From: Bradyrhizobium sp. AUGA SZCCT0283
GTDB taxonomy: Bacteria; Pseudomonadota; Alphaproteobacteria; Rhizobiales; Xanthobacteraceae
Assembly (NCBI RefSeq): GCF_018130385.1
Contig: NZ_JAFCLU010000028.1
Coordinates: forward strand, 22,173-86,172
Direction of reading: 5' to 3'
DNA: 64,000 nt
The position numbers and the translations under genes are program-made. Positions 55,132 to 63,924 of this stretch are shown here, one piece after another; the stretch's first letter is position 1; each line of letters begins with the position of its first letter. The notes beneath the pieces are model-generated. The model had not been told where the DNA came from, did not search any database, and worked only from the letters and a program-made list of their open reading frames with translations.

Positions 55132-55643
55132 GACGCTTTGGCGTCCTTGAGAACGTCAGGCGCCGCGGGCGCGATATCCTGCGCCGCCGCCTGAACTTCA
55201 CGCGTGATCGCCAGCGGTTCGGACGCCGCCGCATGCGCCTCGGCTTCCACAAAGGTCTCCGTCGTCGGCGCGGCCGCCGTCGTCGGCGTGACGGGTTCGC
55301 CGATCGCGGCCGCTACCTGCGCATCGTTGGGTGTGGCGGCAGGCTTGTCGATGTCGCCGATCTGCAGGGCATCGCCGACATCCTTCTGCAGCGATGTCAT
55401 GAGGTTGCCGGGGGACAGCGCTGTCGCGGTGTCCTTGACCTCGTCAAAGCTCTTCTTGAGGTCGGCCATTTCGGCCTCGCGCATGGCCTCCTGGAACTGG
55501 CCCTGGAATTCGGCGGCCATCTTGCGCGCCTTGCCCATCCATTGCCCGACCATGCGCAGGACGCCCGGCAGCTCTTTCGGGCCGATGGCAATCAGCGCGA
55601 CCACCGCGATGACGACCAGTTCACTCCACCCGATGTCGAACAT
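55128..55643 (-). CDS. tatB: Twin-arginine translocase subunit TatB
   Basis: ATG 55643 gives MFDIGWSELVVIAVVALIAIGPKELPGVL, the TatB membrane helix with the conserved Glu8 and the GPKELP hinge. An amphipathic helix (VLRMVGQWMGKARKMAAEFQGQF) follows, then a long disordered Ala/Pro-rich tail. The product has 171 residues. TatB and TatC form the signal-peptide receptor. It is translationally coupled to tatC and follows tatA by about 120 bp. Confidence 0.95.
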   Translation of the reverse strand: MFDIGWSELVVIAVVALIAIGPKELPGVLRMVGQWMGKARKMAAEFQGQFQEAMREAEMADLKKSFDEVKDTATALSPGNLMTSLQKDVGDALQIGDIDKPAATPNDAQVAAAIGEPVTPTTAAAPTTETFVEAEAHAAASEPLAITREVQAAAQDIAPAAPDVLKDAKAS

Positions 55644-55762
55644 GAATTTTTCCGCTCGCGCGAGACGTCCGCGCCCCAATCCATCATAGCCAAGATTTGG
55701 AGCTGCCCGCGCCTTTTCTCAACCGGCGTCCTTCAACCGACGCCTGGTCCAAGATCCCTGGT

Positions 55763-56008
55763 TCAGACGGCCTTGCTGCCGACATCCGTTCGTGCCGCCG
55801 TCGGCGCCGGCGTCGCATTGTGGTCAATGGTCTTCACCGGTTCGGCGGGCTTCTCGGCAGCCGTCTTGTCGTCGTCCTGCATGCCCTTCTTGAAGGCCTT
55901 GATGCCCTGCGCGACATCGCCCATCAGGTCCGAAATCTTGCCGCGGCCAAACAGCAGCAGGACCACTGCGATCACGACGATCCAGTGCCAAATGCTAAGC
56001 GAACCCAT
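55763..56008 (-). CDS. tatA: Twin-arginine translocase subunit TatA
   Basis: ATG 56008 follows TTTTGGAGGGTTGCAGG; the longer frame is spurious. The 81-residue product has the TatA helix MGSLSIWHWIVVIAVVLLLFG, the RGKISDLMGDVAQGIKAFKKGM amphipathic helix and a polar tail. TatA multimers form the transient pore. It heads the tatABC cluster. Confidence 0.95.
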   Translation of the reverse strand: MGSLSIWHWIVVIAVVLLLFGRGKISDLMGDVAQGIKAFKKGMQDDDKTAAEKPAEPVKTIDHNATPAPTAARTDVGSKAV

Positions 56009-56154
56009 CCTGCAACCCTCCAAAAGAGACGGCCGGCTTCCGGCCAAGCTTTGGCGGAAGGTAGGCCCGAGAGGTGTCAAAAACAAGGACTTAGGCCGCG
56101 GCAAATCGCTGTCGCGGCTACGCATTATTGCTATTGTTAACCCCGATTGCGGGG

Positions 56155-56907
56155 CTAGCCGGCTGAGCCTTCAGAACCGGCTCCACCGCCCTCTTCGGGG
56201 TCGGCGACCGGCGCCAGCAGGAGTTCCAGAGTATCGCCGGCGTCGAGCGGATCCTCGTCCTCACGCAGCGCCACGTCGTCCGACGGCGTCGGAACGCTGA
56301 AGCCGGAAGGCAGCCGCGAATCCAGTAGCCCCGTACCCTTCAGCTCTTCCAGGCCCGGCAGGTCGCCGAGCGCTTCCAGGCTGAACTGCGACAGGAACGC
56401 TTCCGTGGTACCGAAGGTCAGCGGCCGGCCCGGCGTCTTGCGGCGGCCGCGGGGACGGATCCAGCCGGTTTCCAGGAGCACATCCAGCGTTCCCTTGGAC
56501 GTGATCACGCCACGGATCTCCTCGATCTCGGCGCGCGTCACCGGCTGGTGATAGGCGATGATCGCGAGCACCTCGATGGCGGCCCGCGACAGCCGCCGCG
56601 TCTCCGTGCTTTCGCGCGTCATCAGCCACGACAGATCGCCGGCAGTGCGAAAGGTCCATTTGTTGGCGACGCGCACCAGATTGACGCCGCGCGGGGCATA
56701 TTCCGCCTGCAGCTGCGCCAGTGCCGCCTTGACGTCGACGCCATCGGGCATGCGCTTGGCCAGCGTCGCCTGATCGATCGGCTCGGCGGACGCAAACAGC
56801 AACGCTTCGAGAAGCCGCAACTCCTCGGGCCGTGCCTCAACTTCGGTATTCTGGTCGATGGGATGATCCTCGGCATCTTCCATGCGTTTTTCCGCCAGGC
56901 TTGCCAT
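56155..56907 (-). CDS. scpB: Segregation and condensation protein ScpB
   Basis: ATG 56907, preceded by GAAGGAGACCTAGCC just after the scpA stop, is preferred to an ATG six codons earlier that overlaps scpA. The 250-residue protein has paired winged helices. The first contains LLEALLFASAEPIDQATLAKRM, and the second LSRAAIEVLAIIAYHQPVTRAEIEEIRGV followed by WIRPRGRRKTPGRPLTFGTTEAFL. ScpB dimers bind ScpA and SMC to form condensin. It is 147 bp upstream of tatA on the same strand. Confidence 0.95.
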   Translation of the reverse strand: MASLAEKRMEDAEDHPIDQNTEVEARPEELRLLEALLFASAEPIDQATLAKRMPDGVDVKAALAQLQAEYAPRGVNLVRVANKWTFRTAGDLSWLMTRESTETRRLSRAAIEVLAIIAYHQPVTRAEIEEIRGVITSKGTLDVLLETGWIRPRGRRKTPGRPLTFGTTEAFLSQFSLEALGDLPGLEELKGTGLLDSRLPSGFSVPTPSDDVALREDEDPLDAGDTLELLLAPVADPEEGGGAGSEGSAG

Positions 56908-56924
56908 GGCTAGGTCTCCTTCCA

Positions 56925-57752
56925 CTACTCGACCGTCATATCCGGCGCGGGCATCGCTGCCTGCGGCGGACGCTTACGAAAATACAGCGGCGCGAACGCC
57001 TCTTTCTGGTTCAATTCCATTTCGCCTTCCCGCACCAGTTCGAGCGCTGCGGCGAAGCTTGACGCAAACACCGTCGCCCGCTGCGAGGGATCGACCACGT
57101 AGCTGAGCAGGTAATCGTCGAGGCAGCTCCAGTCCTCGGACTCGGTCATGCCGACCAGCCGCTCCAGCGAGGCGCGCGCTTCGGCTAGCGACCACACCGT
57201 GCGCTTGGCCAGATGCACCGTCGCCAGCACGCGCTGCTGGCGCTGCGCGGCGTAGGCGGTGAGCAGGTCGAACAGGGTTGCCGTGAATTTGGGGTGACGG
57301 ATTTCGGCAATGGTTTCCGGATTGCCGCGCGGAAAGATATCGCGCTGGAACTGCGGGCGGTTCATCAACCGGTTAGCGGCTTCGCGGATGGCCTCGAGCC
57401 GGCGCAGCCGATTGGCAAGCGCGGTTGCCATCTCCTCGGCGCTCGGCCCGTCCGGCGTCGCCGGTTCGGGCAGCAGCAGCCGCGATTTCAGGAATGCGAG
57501 CCAGGCGGCCATCACGAGGTAATCGGCCGCGAGTTCGAGGCGAATCTTTCGCGCGGCCTCAATGAACGTCAGATACTGGTCGGCCAGCGCCAGGATCGAA
57601 ATCTTGGCGAGATCGACCTTCTGCTGCCGCGCCAGCGTGAGCAGCAGGTCGAGCGGACCCTCATAGCCCTCGACATCGACAACGAGCGAAGGCTCGCCGT
57701 CGGTGATCTCGGCGGGCCGTCCGGTTTCAAACGATAGAATCTCAGCCGTCAT
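56925..57752 (-). CDS. scpA: Segregation and condensation protein ScpA
   Basis: The 275-residue kleisin bridges SMC heads in condensin. The start region has DVEGYEGPLDLLLTLARQQKVDLAKISI (residues about 27-54) and ADYLVMAAWLAFLKSRLLLP, both diagnostic, and the C-terminal winged helix ends ...REGEMELNQKEAFAPLYFR. Its ATG overlaps the nagZ stop by four bases and scpB follows 18 bp after its stop, so nagZ-scpA-scpB are translationally linked. Confidence 0.95.
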   Translation of the reverse strand: MTAEILSFETGRPAEITDGEPSLVVDVEGYEGPLDLLLTLARQQKVDLAKISILALADQYLTFIEAARKIRLELAADYLVMAAWLAFLKSRLLLPEPATPDGPSAEEMATALANRLRRLEAIREAANRLMNRPQFQRDIFPRGNPETIAEIRHPKFTATLFDLLTAYAAQRQQRVLATVHLAKRTVWSLAEARASLERLVGMTESEDWSCLDDYLLSYVVDPSQRATVFASSFAAALELVREGEMELNQKEAFAPLYFRKRPPQAAMPAPDMTVE

Positions 57753-58771
57753 GCCGTTCCTACCCGATCCGTCAACGCATCCAGTTCAGCCCGTGCCGCC
57801 TGCCGGTCGAAGGGCTCAGGCTCTCTACGCAAGGCCAGTGCCCGCCTGGCGCGATCCAGCGCCTCATCAGCCAGTTCCGGCGTCTCGTGCGCCACGTCGT
57901 GCATCTCGTCGAGCTTGCCGTTGCAATGCAGGACCATGTCGCAGCCGGCGTTGAAGATGGCACGGGTCCGCTCGGCGATCGATCCCGCCAACGCATTCAT
58001 GGACACGTCATCACTCATCAACAAGCCTTGGAACCCAATTACGCCGCGAATCACCTGCCGGATGATTGTCGCAGAAGTCGTCGCCGGTTGGGCGGGGTCT
58101 AATGCGCTAAACACAACATGTGCGGTCATCGCTATCGGCAGGTCCGCCAGCGGTTGAAAGGCAGCGAAATCGGTCCGTTCCAGCTCTTCCCGCGACGTAT
58201 CAACGGTCGGGAGCCGGAGATGGCTATCCGCGGTGGCCCTTCCGTGGCCGGGAATGTGCTTCAGGACCGGCAGGACGCCGCCCTGTTGCAGCCCCTCGGT
58301 GACGGCGCGGGCGATTGCCGCGACCTTGGCCGGCTCGGTTCCATAGGCCCGGTTGCCGATTACGGCGTCGGCCCCGGCCACCGGCACGTCCGCCAGCGGC
58401 AGGCAATCGACTGTTATCCCGAGGTCGATCAGGTCGGCCGCGATCAGGCGGGAGCTCAGCCGGGCGGCGTTGAGGCCCAGCGCCTTGTCGAGGTCGTAGA
58501 GCGCGCCGAAGGTGGCTCCGGGCGGATAGACCGGCCAATGCGGCGGCCCGAGCCGGGCCACCCGCCCGCCTTCCTGGTCGATCAGCACCGGTGCATCCGC
58601 CTCGCCCAAACAATTCCGCAATTCCCCAACAAGCGCCGATACTTGATCCGGCGCTTCGACGTTGCGTTTGAACAGGATGAAGCCCCATGGGCGCTCGGCG
58701 CGGATGAATTCGCGCTCCGCGGCGGTCAGTACGGTTCCGGATACGCCGGTGATGAAGGCCCGTGTGCTCAT
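57749..58771 (-). CDS. nagZ: Beta-N-acetylhexosaminidase NagZ
   Basis: The 340-residue glycoside hydrolase family 3 enzyme removes N-acetylglucosamine from anhydro-muropeptides in the cytoplasm during cell-wall recycling. The catalytic loop is VLKHIPGHGRATADSHLRLP (residues about 166-185), with the Asp-His dyad, and the nucleophile Asp is in LLMSDDVSMNAL near 253. The N-terminus reads RAFITGVSGTVLTAAEREFI. The gene is co-directional with scpAB downstream and a SPOR gene 54 bp upstream. Confidence 0.95.
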   Translation of the reverse strand: MSTRAFITGVSGTVLTAAEREFIRAERPWGFILFKRNVEAPDQVSALVGELRNCLGEADAPVLIDQEGGRVARLGPPHWPVYPPGATFGALYDLDKALGLNAARLSSRLIAADLIDLGITVDCLPLADVPVAGADAVIGNRAYGTEPAKVAAIARAVTEGLQQGGVLPVLKHIPGHGRATADSHLRLPTVDTSREELERTDFAAFQPLADLPIAMTAHVVFSALDPAQPATTSATIIRQVIRGVIGFQGLLMSDDVSMNALAGSIAERTRAIFNAGCDMVLHCNGKLDEMHDVAHETPELADEALDRARRALALRREPEPFDRQAARAELDALTDRVGTA

Positions 58772-58825
58772 GAGGGGCCGATTAGGCCCCTCACGGCACC
58801 GGGGTCAAGGAAACCGCAGATAATT

Positions 58826-60295
58826 CTACGGGATAAAGCACTGTCCCCCGGCGGCCTTCAGCTCGGTGCAGAACTGGACGGCCTCCTGCCGGGTCCGGTA
58901 CGGCCCGACCATCGCGCGATACTTGGTCTTCCCATCAGCCAGATCCACCCGCCTGATCACCGGCGACCGGGAACCGAGCACTGACGCGTACTTGCCTTGC
59001 GCCACACGGAACGACTCCCTGGCGGCGGACTCGCTGTCCTGCGACGTCACCGATACCAGAAAGGTGCCCCCACCCTCGGCAGCTCCAGCCGGCGCGGCTT
59101 GCGCCGGGTTGGTCGCAGCCATGCGGGTCGGCGGCTCCGATTCGGACGCCTGCGGCGCAAGCGACATCGGCGAATTGGCGCTGGCATTGGCAGACGCAGG
59201 GTTACGCGCCGGCGGGGCAGCGGGAGCCGCGGCCGGGCCAGCAGCGCTTCGCGTCGGCGGCTTCGGCGGCGGCGCGCTGGCGCCTGCCGGGATGCCGCCA
59301 TTGTCGGCGGCGTCGCCCTTGACGGCGAGCGTCTTGATCCTGCGCGGCTCGTTGTTCGGCATCGTGCCGTTGGCGGCCGCAGGCATAGGCGCCGACGGAG
59401 AAACACTGGCGGCCGGCGGCGGGTTGGCGTTCTGGTTCAGCGGCGGAAACACCACGCGCGGTCCGCCGGACCTCGAATTGACGTCGACCGGTGTCTCTTC
59501 GCGCGACACCAGCTTCTCGCCGCCATCGCCCGACAGCATGCGGTCAGGGGTCTTGGCGCCCGCGTCGGACGGCGCCGGCACCACCTTGGTCGGGCTGTTG
59601 TCGGCCCTGATGATCGGCGGCTCGCCTGAGCGGGGCGAACCGACAAAGGTGCGGTAGGCAAAGGCAGCGCCCGTCCCCACCACGGCCAGCGCCAGCACGG
59701 CGGCGACCGTCATCAGGCCGCTGGAGCGCTTCTTCGGCGCGGGCTCTTCCTCATATTCACCCTGGTAGGCGTAGGGATCGTCCGGGTAGGCCGGATCGCG
59801 TTGATAGTCGTGCTCGCCGGTCTCTAACCGTCCATACAGCGCATCGTCGTAGCGCGACGGGTCCTGCTGCGGCTCGTCGGCGTATTGTTGCTGAGGCTGC
59901 TCGTAATAGTCCTGCGCAGGCGGCGCTTGATGCGCGGACGCCTGCGGCGGCGGGGCCGCGTAGCGATGCAGCGGATGCACCGGCGCCGGCTGGTACTCCG
60001 GCTCGTCATCGTATTCCTGCGGCAGAGGCGACGGCGGCGGCGGCGGCGGGGTTTCGTGGCGCGCGCGCTGCATCCATGCCGGCGGGCTCGGAGGAGCATC
60101 GGGCCCTTCTTCCGGTGGATCATACTGCGGTGGGCGCACGTTGGCCCGCGACTGCAGCGGGCGCGGCGCGGGCTTGGCCGCGGCCCCCAACGGGTCGCTC
60201 TGCCCAATCAGCCTTGCGAGCTCCGCAAGCGGATCACTCTCGCCGCGAGCCTGGTCGGCGGAGGGAAAAGGTCGGTCCTGATATCGATCAGCCAT
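58826..60295 (-). CDS. SPOR-domain membrane protein
   Basis: ATG 60295 (MADRYQDRPFPSADQARGES) gives 489 residues. A long cytoplasmic Pro/Gln/Tyr-rich region (about 40-185) precedes one membrane helix (SGLMTVAAVLALAVVGTGAAF, near 192-212). A disordered Ala/Pro periplasmic linker leads to the C-terminal SPOR domain (about 412-489: GGTFLVSVTSQDSESAARESF, VRRVDLADGKTKYRAMVGPY-like, EAVQFCTELKAAGGQCFIP). SPOR domains bind denuded peptidoglycan at division sites. It lies between argS and nagZ as in other rhizobia. Confidence 0.92.
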   Translation of the reverse strand: MADRYQDRPFPSADQARGESDPLAELARLIGQSDPLGAAAKPAPRPLQSRANVRPPQYDPPEEGPDAPPSPPAWMQRARHETPPPPPPSPLPQEYDDEPEYQPAPVHPLHRYAAPPPQASAHQAPPAQDYYEQPQQQYADEPQQDPSRYDDALYGRLETGEHDYQRDPAYPDDPYAYQGEYEEEPAPKKRSSGLMTVAAVLALAVVGTGAAFAYRTFVGSPRSGEPPIIRADNSPTKVVPAPSDAGAKTPDRMLSGDGGEKLVSREETPVDVNSRSGGPRVVFPPLNQNANPPPAASVSPSAPMPAAANGTMPNNEPRRIKTLAVKGDAADNGGIPAGASAPPPKPPTRSAAGPAAAPAAPPARNPASANASANSPMSLAPQASESEPPTRMAATNPAQAAPAGAAEGGGTFLVSVTSQDSESAARESFRVAQGKYASVLGSRSPVIRRVDLADGKTKYRAMVGPYRTRQEAVQFCTELKAAGGQCFIP

Positions 60296-60414
60296 CGTGA
60301 TGATGCATCCCCTTCGGGACAGCGCCAAACCCGCCATGTCAAACAAACCATGACGAGTGTGGCCCCTGCCAGATACCCTCACGAACCCCCATTCGTGAAG
60401 GCCTTCGCCCCTGC

Positions 60415-62208
60415 CTACCGCATCTCGGTCGGGGCGTGGACGCCGAGAACGGCTAAGCCCGATGCCAGAACCGAGACGACGCCCTGGACCATCGCCAGTC
60501 GCGCCCTCGTGATCTCTGCATCATTAGTCATAATGAAGCGTAAATAGGGCAAATCCCGCCCTTTCGTCCATAACGCGTGAAATTCACTGGCCAAATCATA
60601 TAGATAAAAGGCGATTCGGTGGGGCTCATGCGCCACCGCCGCCGATTCGATCATTCTGGGGTAGAGCGCCAGCCGTTTCAAGAGGTCGAGTTCCACCGGG
60701 TCGGTCAATCGCTCCACCGGGGCGTCCACCAGCCAGGCGCACCGGGCCGCATCGTCCTCGGGCAGCTCCGGAACCACCTCGCGGGCATTTTTGAAAATTG
60801 AATGTCCGCGGGCATGCCCGTACTGGACGTAGAAGACCGGATTATCTTTCGATTGTTCGAGCACTTTGGCGAGGTCGAAATCGAGCACGGCGTCGTTCTT
60901 GCGGAACAGCATCATGAACCTCACCGCATCCGAGCCGACCTCATCCACCACTTCGCGCAGCGTGACGAAATCCCCGGAGCGTTTCGACATCCGCACCTGC
61001 TCGCCGGCACGCAGCAGGCGGACGAGCTGCACCACCTTGACGTCGAGCGCGGCTTTGCCGCCGCTGACGCCCTTCACCGCCGCCTGCATGCGCTTGATGT
61101 AGCCGCCATGATCGGCGCCGAACACGTCGATCATGTCGAGGAAGCCGCGATCGACCTTGTTCTTGTGGTAGGCGATATCGGAAGCGAAATAGGTGTAGGA
61201 GCCGTCCGACTTGATCAGCGGACGATCGACGTCGTCGCCATAGGCGGTGGCGCGGAACAGCGTCTGGATGCGGTCTTCGTAGTCTTCGACCGGCTTGCCC
61301 TTCGGCGGCGGCAGGCGGCCCTCGTAGATGTCGCCCTTGGCGCGCAGGAAATCGATGGTCTCGGTGACCTTGTTGTTACCGGTCTCGACCAGCGAGCGCT
61401 CCGAGAAGAACACCTCGTGCTTGATGTTGAGCGCTGCGAGATCGCCCTTGATCATGTCCATCATCATGGCGATCGATTTGGCGCGCACGATCGGCAGCCA
61501 TGATGCATCCGGCATCGCCTTCAGCTTGTCGCCATACTCGGCCGCCAGCGCCTGCCCGACCGGTACGAGATAATCGCCGGGATAAAGCCCTTCCGGAATC
61601 TCGCCGATGATCTCGCCTGTTGCTTCGAGGTAGCGCAGATAGGCCGAGCGCGCGAGCACATCGACCTGCGCGCCGGCATCGTTGATGTAGTATTCGCGCG
61701 TGACGTCGTAGCCTGCAAAATCCAGCAGGCCGCACAGCGCGTCGCCGAACACGGCGCCGCGGCAATGGCCGACATGCATCGGTCCGGTCGGGTTGGCCGA
61801 GACGTATTCGACATTGACCTTGGCGCCGTGGCCGATCGCGCTCTTGCCGTAGGACGCGGCCTCGCGCAGCACGGTGCGCAGTTCGTCGGCCCAGACCTCA
61901 GGCTTCAAGGTGAGATTGATGAAGCCGGGACCGGCGACCTCGACGGTAGCCACCAGATCGTCGGCGCGCAATTTTTCCGCGATCTTGTCGGCGAGTTCGC
62001 GCGGCTTCGCCTTGGCGTCCTTGGCCAGCACCATCGCGGCGTTGGTCGCCATGTCGCCATGGCTGGCATCGCGCGGCGGCTCGACCACGACGCGGGAGAA
62101 ATCGATGCCGGCGGGCCATTGGCCCTCGGTCGCGAGCGCGGCGCAGACCGCCTGCACGCGCACCAGCGCGTCGGCGAACAAATATTGTGAAGCTGGCTTG
62201 TCGGACAT
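60415..62208 (-). CDS. argS: Arginyl-tRNA synthetase
   Basis: The 597-residue class I synthetase has the HIGH-type motif VEYVSANPTGPMHVGHCRGAV near residues 132-152. The KMSKS-type loop is VRMSKRSGDFVTLREV near 414-429, and the C-terminal DALR anticodon-binding domain ends GVHAPTEM. The N-terminal Add1 domain is present. It starts 9 bp after the dgt stop, so the two are probably co-transcribed. Confidence 0.97.
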   Translation of the reverse strand: MSDKPASQYLFADALVRVQAVCAALATEGQWPAGIDFSRVVVEPPRDASHGDMATNAAMVLAKDAKAKPRELADKIAEKLRADDLVATVEVAGPGFINLTLKPEVWADELRTVLREAASYGKSAIGHGAKVNVEYVSANPTGPMHVGHCRGAVFGDALCGLLDFAGYDVTREYYINDAGAQVDVLARSAYLRYLEATGEIIGEIPEGLYPGDYLVPVGQALAAEYGDKLKAMPDASWLPIVRAKSIAMMMDMIKGDLAALNIKHEVFFSERSLVETGNNKVTETIDFLRAKGDIYEGRLPPPKGKPVEDYEDRIQTLFRATAYGDDVDRPLIKSDGSYTYFASDIAYHKNKVDRGFLDMIDVFGADHGGYIKRMQAAVKGVSGGKAALDVKVVQLVRLLRAGEQVRMSKRSGDFVTLREVVDEVGSDAVRFMMLFRKNDAVLDFDLAKVLEQSKDNPVFYVQYGHARGHSIFKNAREVVPELPEDDAARCAWLVDAPVERLTDPVELDLLKRLALYPRMIESAAVAHEPHRIAFYLYDLASEFHALWTKGRDLPYLRFIMTNDAEITRARLAMVQGVVSVLASGLAVLGVHAPTEMR

Positions 62209-62217
62209 GGCCGCCGC

Positions 62218-63426
62218 CTAACGCAAATCCGGGGTCGAGTCAAAAAGCCTTTGGTGCTCGATTAAGGCGAAACGGTCGGTCATTCCGGCGATGAAATTGC
62301 CGATCCGGCGCGCCCGCTCGCCCTCGCCCTCACGCTCCGACCCCTCGACCCATTCGGGCGGCAGGTCGCCCGGGGAGGTCTGGTAGCGCGCGAACAGGTC
62401 AAACAGGATTCCTTCGGCCTCGCCCATCACCCGCATGACGCGGGGGTGGCGGTACATATGCAGTTTCAGGAACGCCTTGATCGCGGCCTCCTCCTCCGCG
62501 ACCATGGCCGGAAAGGCGATCAGCGGCTGATGGTGGTGGCGGACGTCATGCGCCGATTGCGGCTTCCCCTCCGCAAGCCGCCTGCCCGCCTCCGACATGA
62601 CCGCCCCGATCATGTAGGAAATCAGTTCGCGCACCAGTTCCGCGCCGCGCCTGGCATCGTCCAGATTGGGATAATGCCGGTCGATCTCGGCGATGATCGC
62701 CTGGGTGAGCGGCATCACCTTGAGGTCGTCGACGCCGAACAGGCCGGCGCGCAGGCCATCGTCGATGTCGTGGGCGTCATAGGCGATATCGTCGGCGAAG
62801 GCCGCGGCCTGCGCCTCCAGCGAGGCGTAGCTCCACAGCTCCAGATCGAATTTTTGATTGAACTCGGCGATGCCGACGGGAATGCCGCTTTCGCGGTATG
62901 GCCCGGCCGGGGCCCCGTCCCGCTCCGTCAGCGGGCCGTTGTGCTTGACGATACCCTCGAGCGCTTCCCAGGTCAGGTTCAGCCCGTTGAACTCGGGATA
63001 GCGATGCTCCAGCGAGGTCACCACCCGCAGCGCCTGCGCGTTGTGGTCGAAGCCGCCATGGGCGGCGAGGCATTTGTCGAGCGCCCGCTCGCCGGCATGG
63101 CCGAACGGGGGATGGCCGAGGTCATGGGCCAGCGCCAGGGTTTCGGTCAGATCCTCGTCGAGGCCGAGCTGGCGGGCCAGCGCGCGGGCGATCTGCGCCA
63201 CTTCCAGCGAATGGGTCAGCCGCGTGCGGTAATGGTCGCCCTCGTGGAACACGAACACCTGCGTCTTGTGCTTGAGGCGTCGGAAGGCGGTGGAATGGAT
63301 CACCCGGTCGCAATCGCGCCGGAACGGGCTGCGGGTTCGGCTCGGCGGCTCCGCAAACAGCCGGCCGCGGCTCTGGTCAGGGTCGCAGCCATAAAGCGCG
63401 CGGGGGGCAGCCATTCCGACCGACAC
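62218..63426 (-). CDS. dgt: dGTPase-like HD-domain triphosphohydrolase
   Basis: The 402-residue protein is a type 2 dGTPase-like hydrolase. The HD metal motif is LALAHDLGHPPFGHAGERAL (residues about 96-115), with HSLEVAQIARALARQLG before it and DFNHNAQ-like GGFDHNAQALRVV after. The opening contains PFRRDCDRVIHSTAFRRLKHKTQVF. Such enzymes cut dNTPs to nucleoside and triphosphate, controlling the nucleotide pool. It is divergent from erpA; argS follows on the same strand. Confidence 0.93.
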   Translation of the reverse strand: MSVGMAAPRALYGCDPDQSRGRLFAEPPSRTRSPFRRDCDRVIHSTAFRRLKHKTQVFVFHEGDHYRTRLTHSLEVAQIARALARQLGLDEDLTETLALAHDLGHPPFGHAGERALDKCLAAHGGFDHNAQALRVVTSLEHRYPEFNGLNLTWEALEGIVKHNGPLTERDGAPAGPYRESGIPVGIAEFNQKFDLELWSYASLEAQAAAFADDIAYDAHDIDDGLRAGLFGVDDLKVMPLTQAIIAEIDRHYPNLDDARRGAELVRELISYMIGAVMSEAGRRLAEGKPQSAHDVRHHHQPLIAFPAMVAEEEAAIKAFLKLHMYRHPRVMRVMGEAEGILFDLFARYQTSPGDLPPEWVEGSEREGEGERARRIGNFIAGMTDRFALIEHQRLFDSTPDLR

Positions 63427-63489
63427 GATTTTTTAGTCCTTATCCATTTGATTCCGCGAGATTACGCACTTAACTATGTCTGACGCCCC

Positions 63490-63509
63490 ATACCAAATGA
63501 ATTGGGTAT
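63490..63509. promoter_or_regulatory. 20-bp near-palindrome upstream of erpA
   Basis: ATACCAAATGAATTGGGTAT has 9-bp arms with one mismatch around GA. It ends 20 bp before the erpA ATG, so it could be an operator in the promoter or a hairpin near the ribosome-binding site. Confidence 0.45.
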
Positions 63510-63529
63510 GACGGGCCGGAGAGCATGCC

Positions 63530-63859
63530 ATGACCACTGCCATCACCGTCAGCGAGCGGGCCGCCCGCCGCATCGGGGAAATCCTCAAGAGCGAAGGCGA
63601 CGGCGCCATGCTGCGCATCTCCGTCGAGGGCGGCGGCTGCTCCGGCTTCCAGTACAAGTTCGACGTCGACCATGCCAGGGCCGAGGATGACCTCGTGATC
63701 GCGCGCGAAGGCGCAGTGGTGCTGGTCGATCCGGCCTCGGTGCCGTTCCTCGCAGGCTCCGAAGTCGATTTCGTCGACGATCTGATCGGCGCGTCGTTCC
63801 GCGTGGTCAATCCGAATGCGACCGCGTCGTGTGGCTGCGGGACCAGTTTTTCGATCTGA
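63530..63859 (+). CDS. erpA: A-type iron-sulfur cluster insertion protein
   Basis: The 109-residue protein has the A-type carrier fold with the three cluster-binding cysteines: Cys37 in EGGGCSGFQYKF, and Cys101 and Cys103 in SCGCGTSFSI. It delivers Fe-S clusters to apo-proteins. GGAGAGCATGCC precedes ATG. It stands alone and is divergent from dgt. Related IscA/SufA paralogues exist in most alphaproteobacteria; the symbol erpA is the usual name for this stand-alone form. Confidence 0.9.
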   Translation: MTTAITVSERAARRIGEILKSEGDGAMLRISVEGGGCSGFQYKFDVDHARAEDDLVIAREGAVVLVDPASVPFLAGSEVDFVDDLIGASFRVVNPNATASCGCGTSFSI

Positions 63860-63894
63860 GCATTGAGGGGCGAGTTCGTTCGCCCAATCGCGAT

Positions 63895-63922
63895 CGTCAT
63901 ACCCCGCGCAGGCGGGGTATGG
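63895..63922. repeat. Half of a family D repeat next to an insertion sequence
   Basis: CGTCATACCCCGCGCAGGCGGGGTATGG is the left palindrome of the family D element. The second half is absent, and IS30-type sequence begins immediately after. Confidence 0.65.
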
Positions 63923-63924
63923 CT

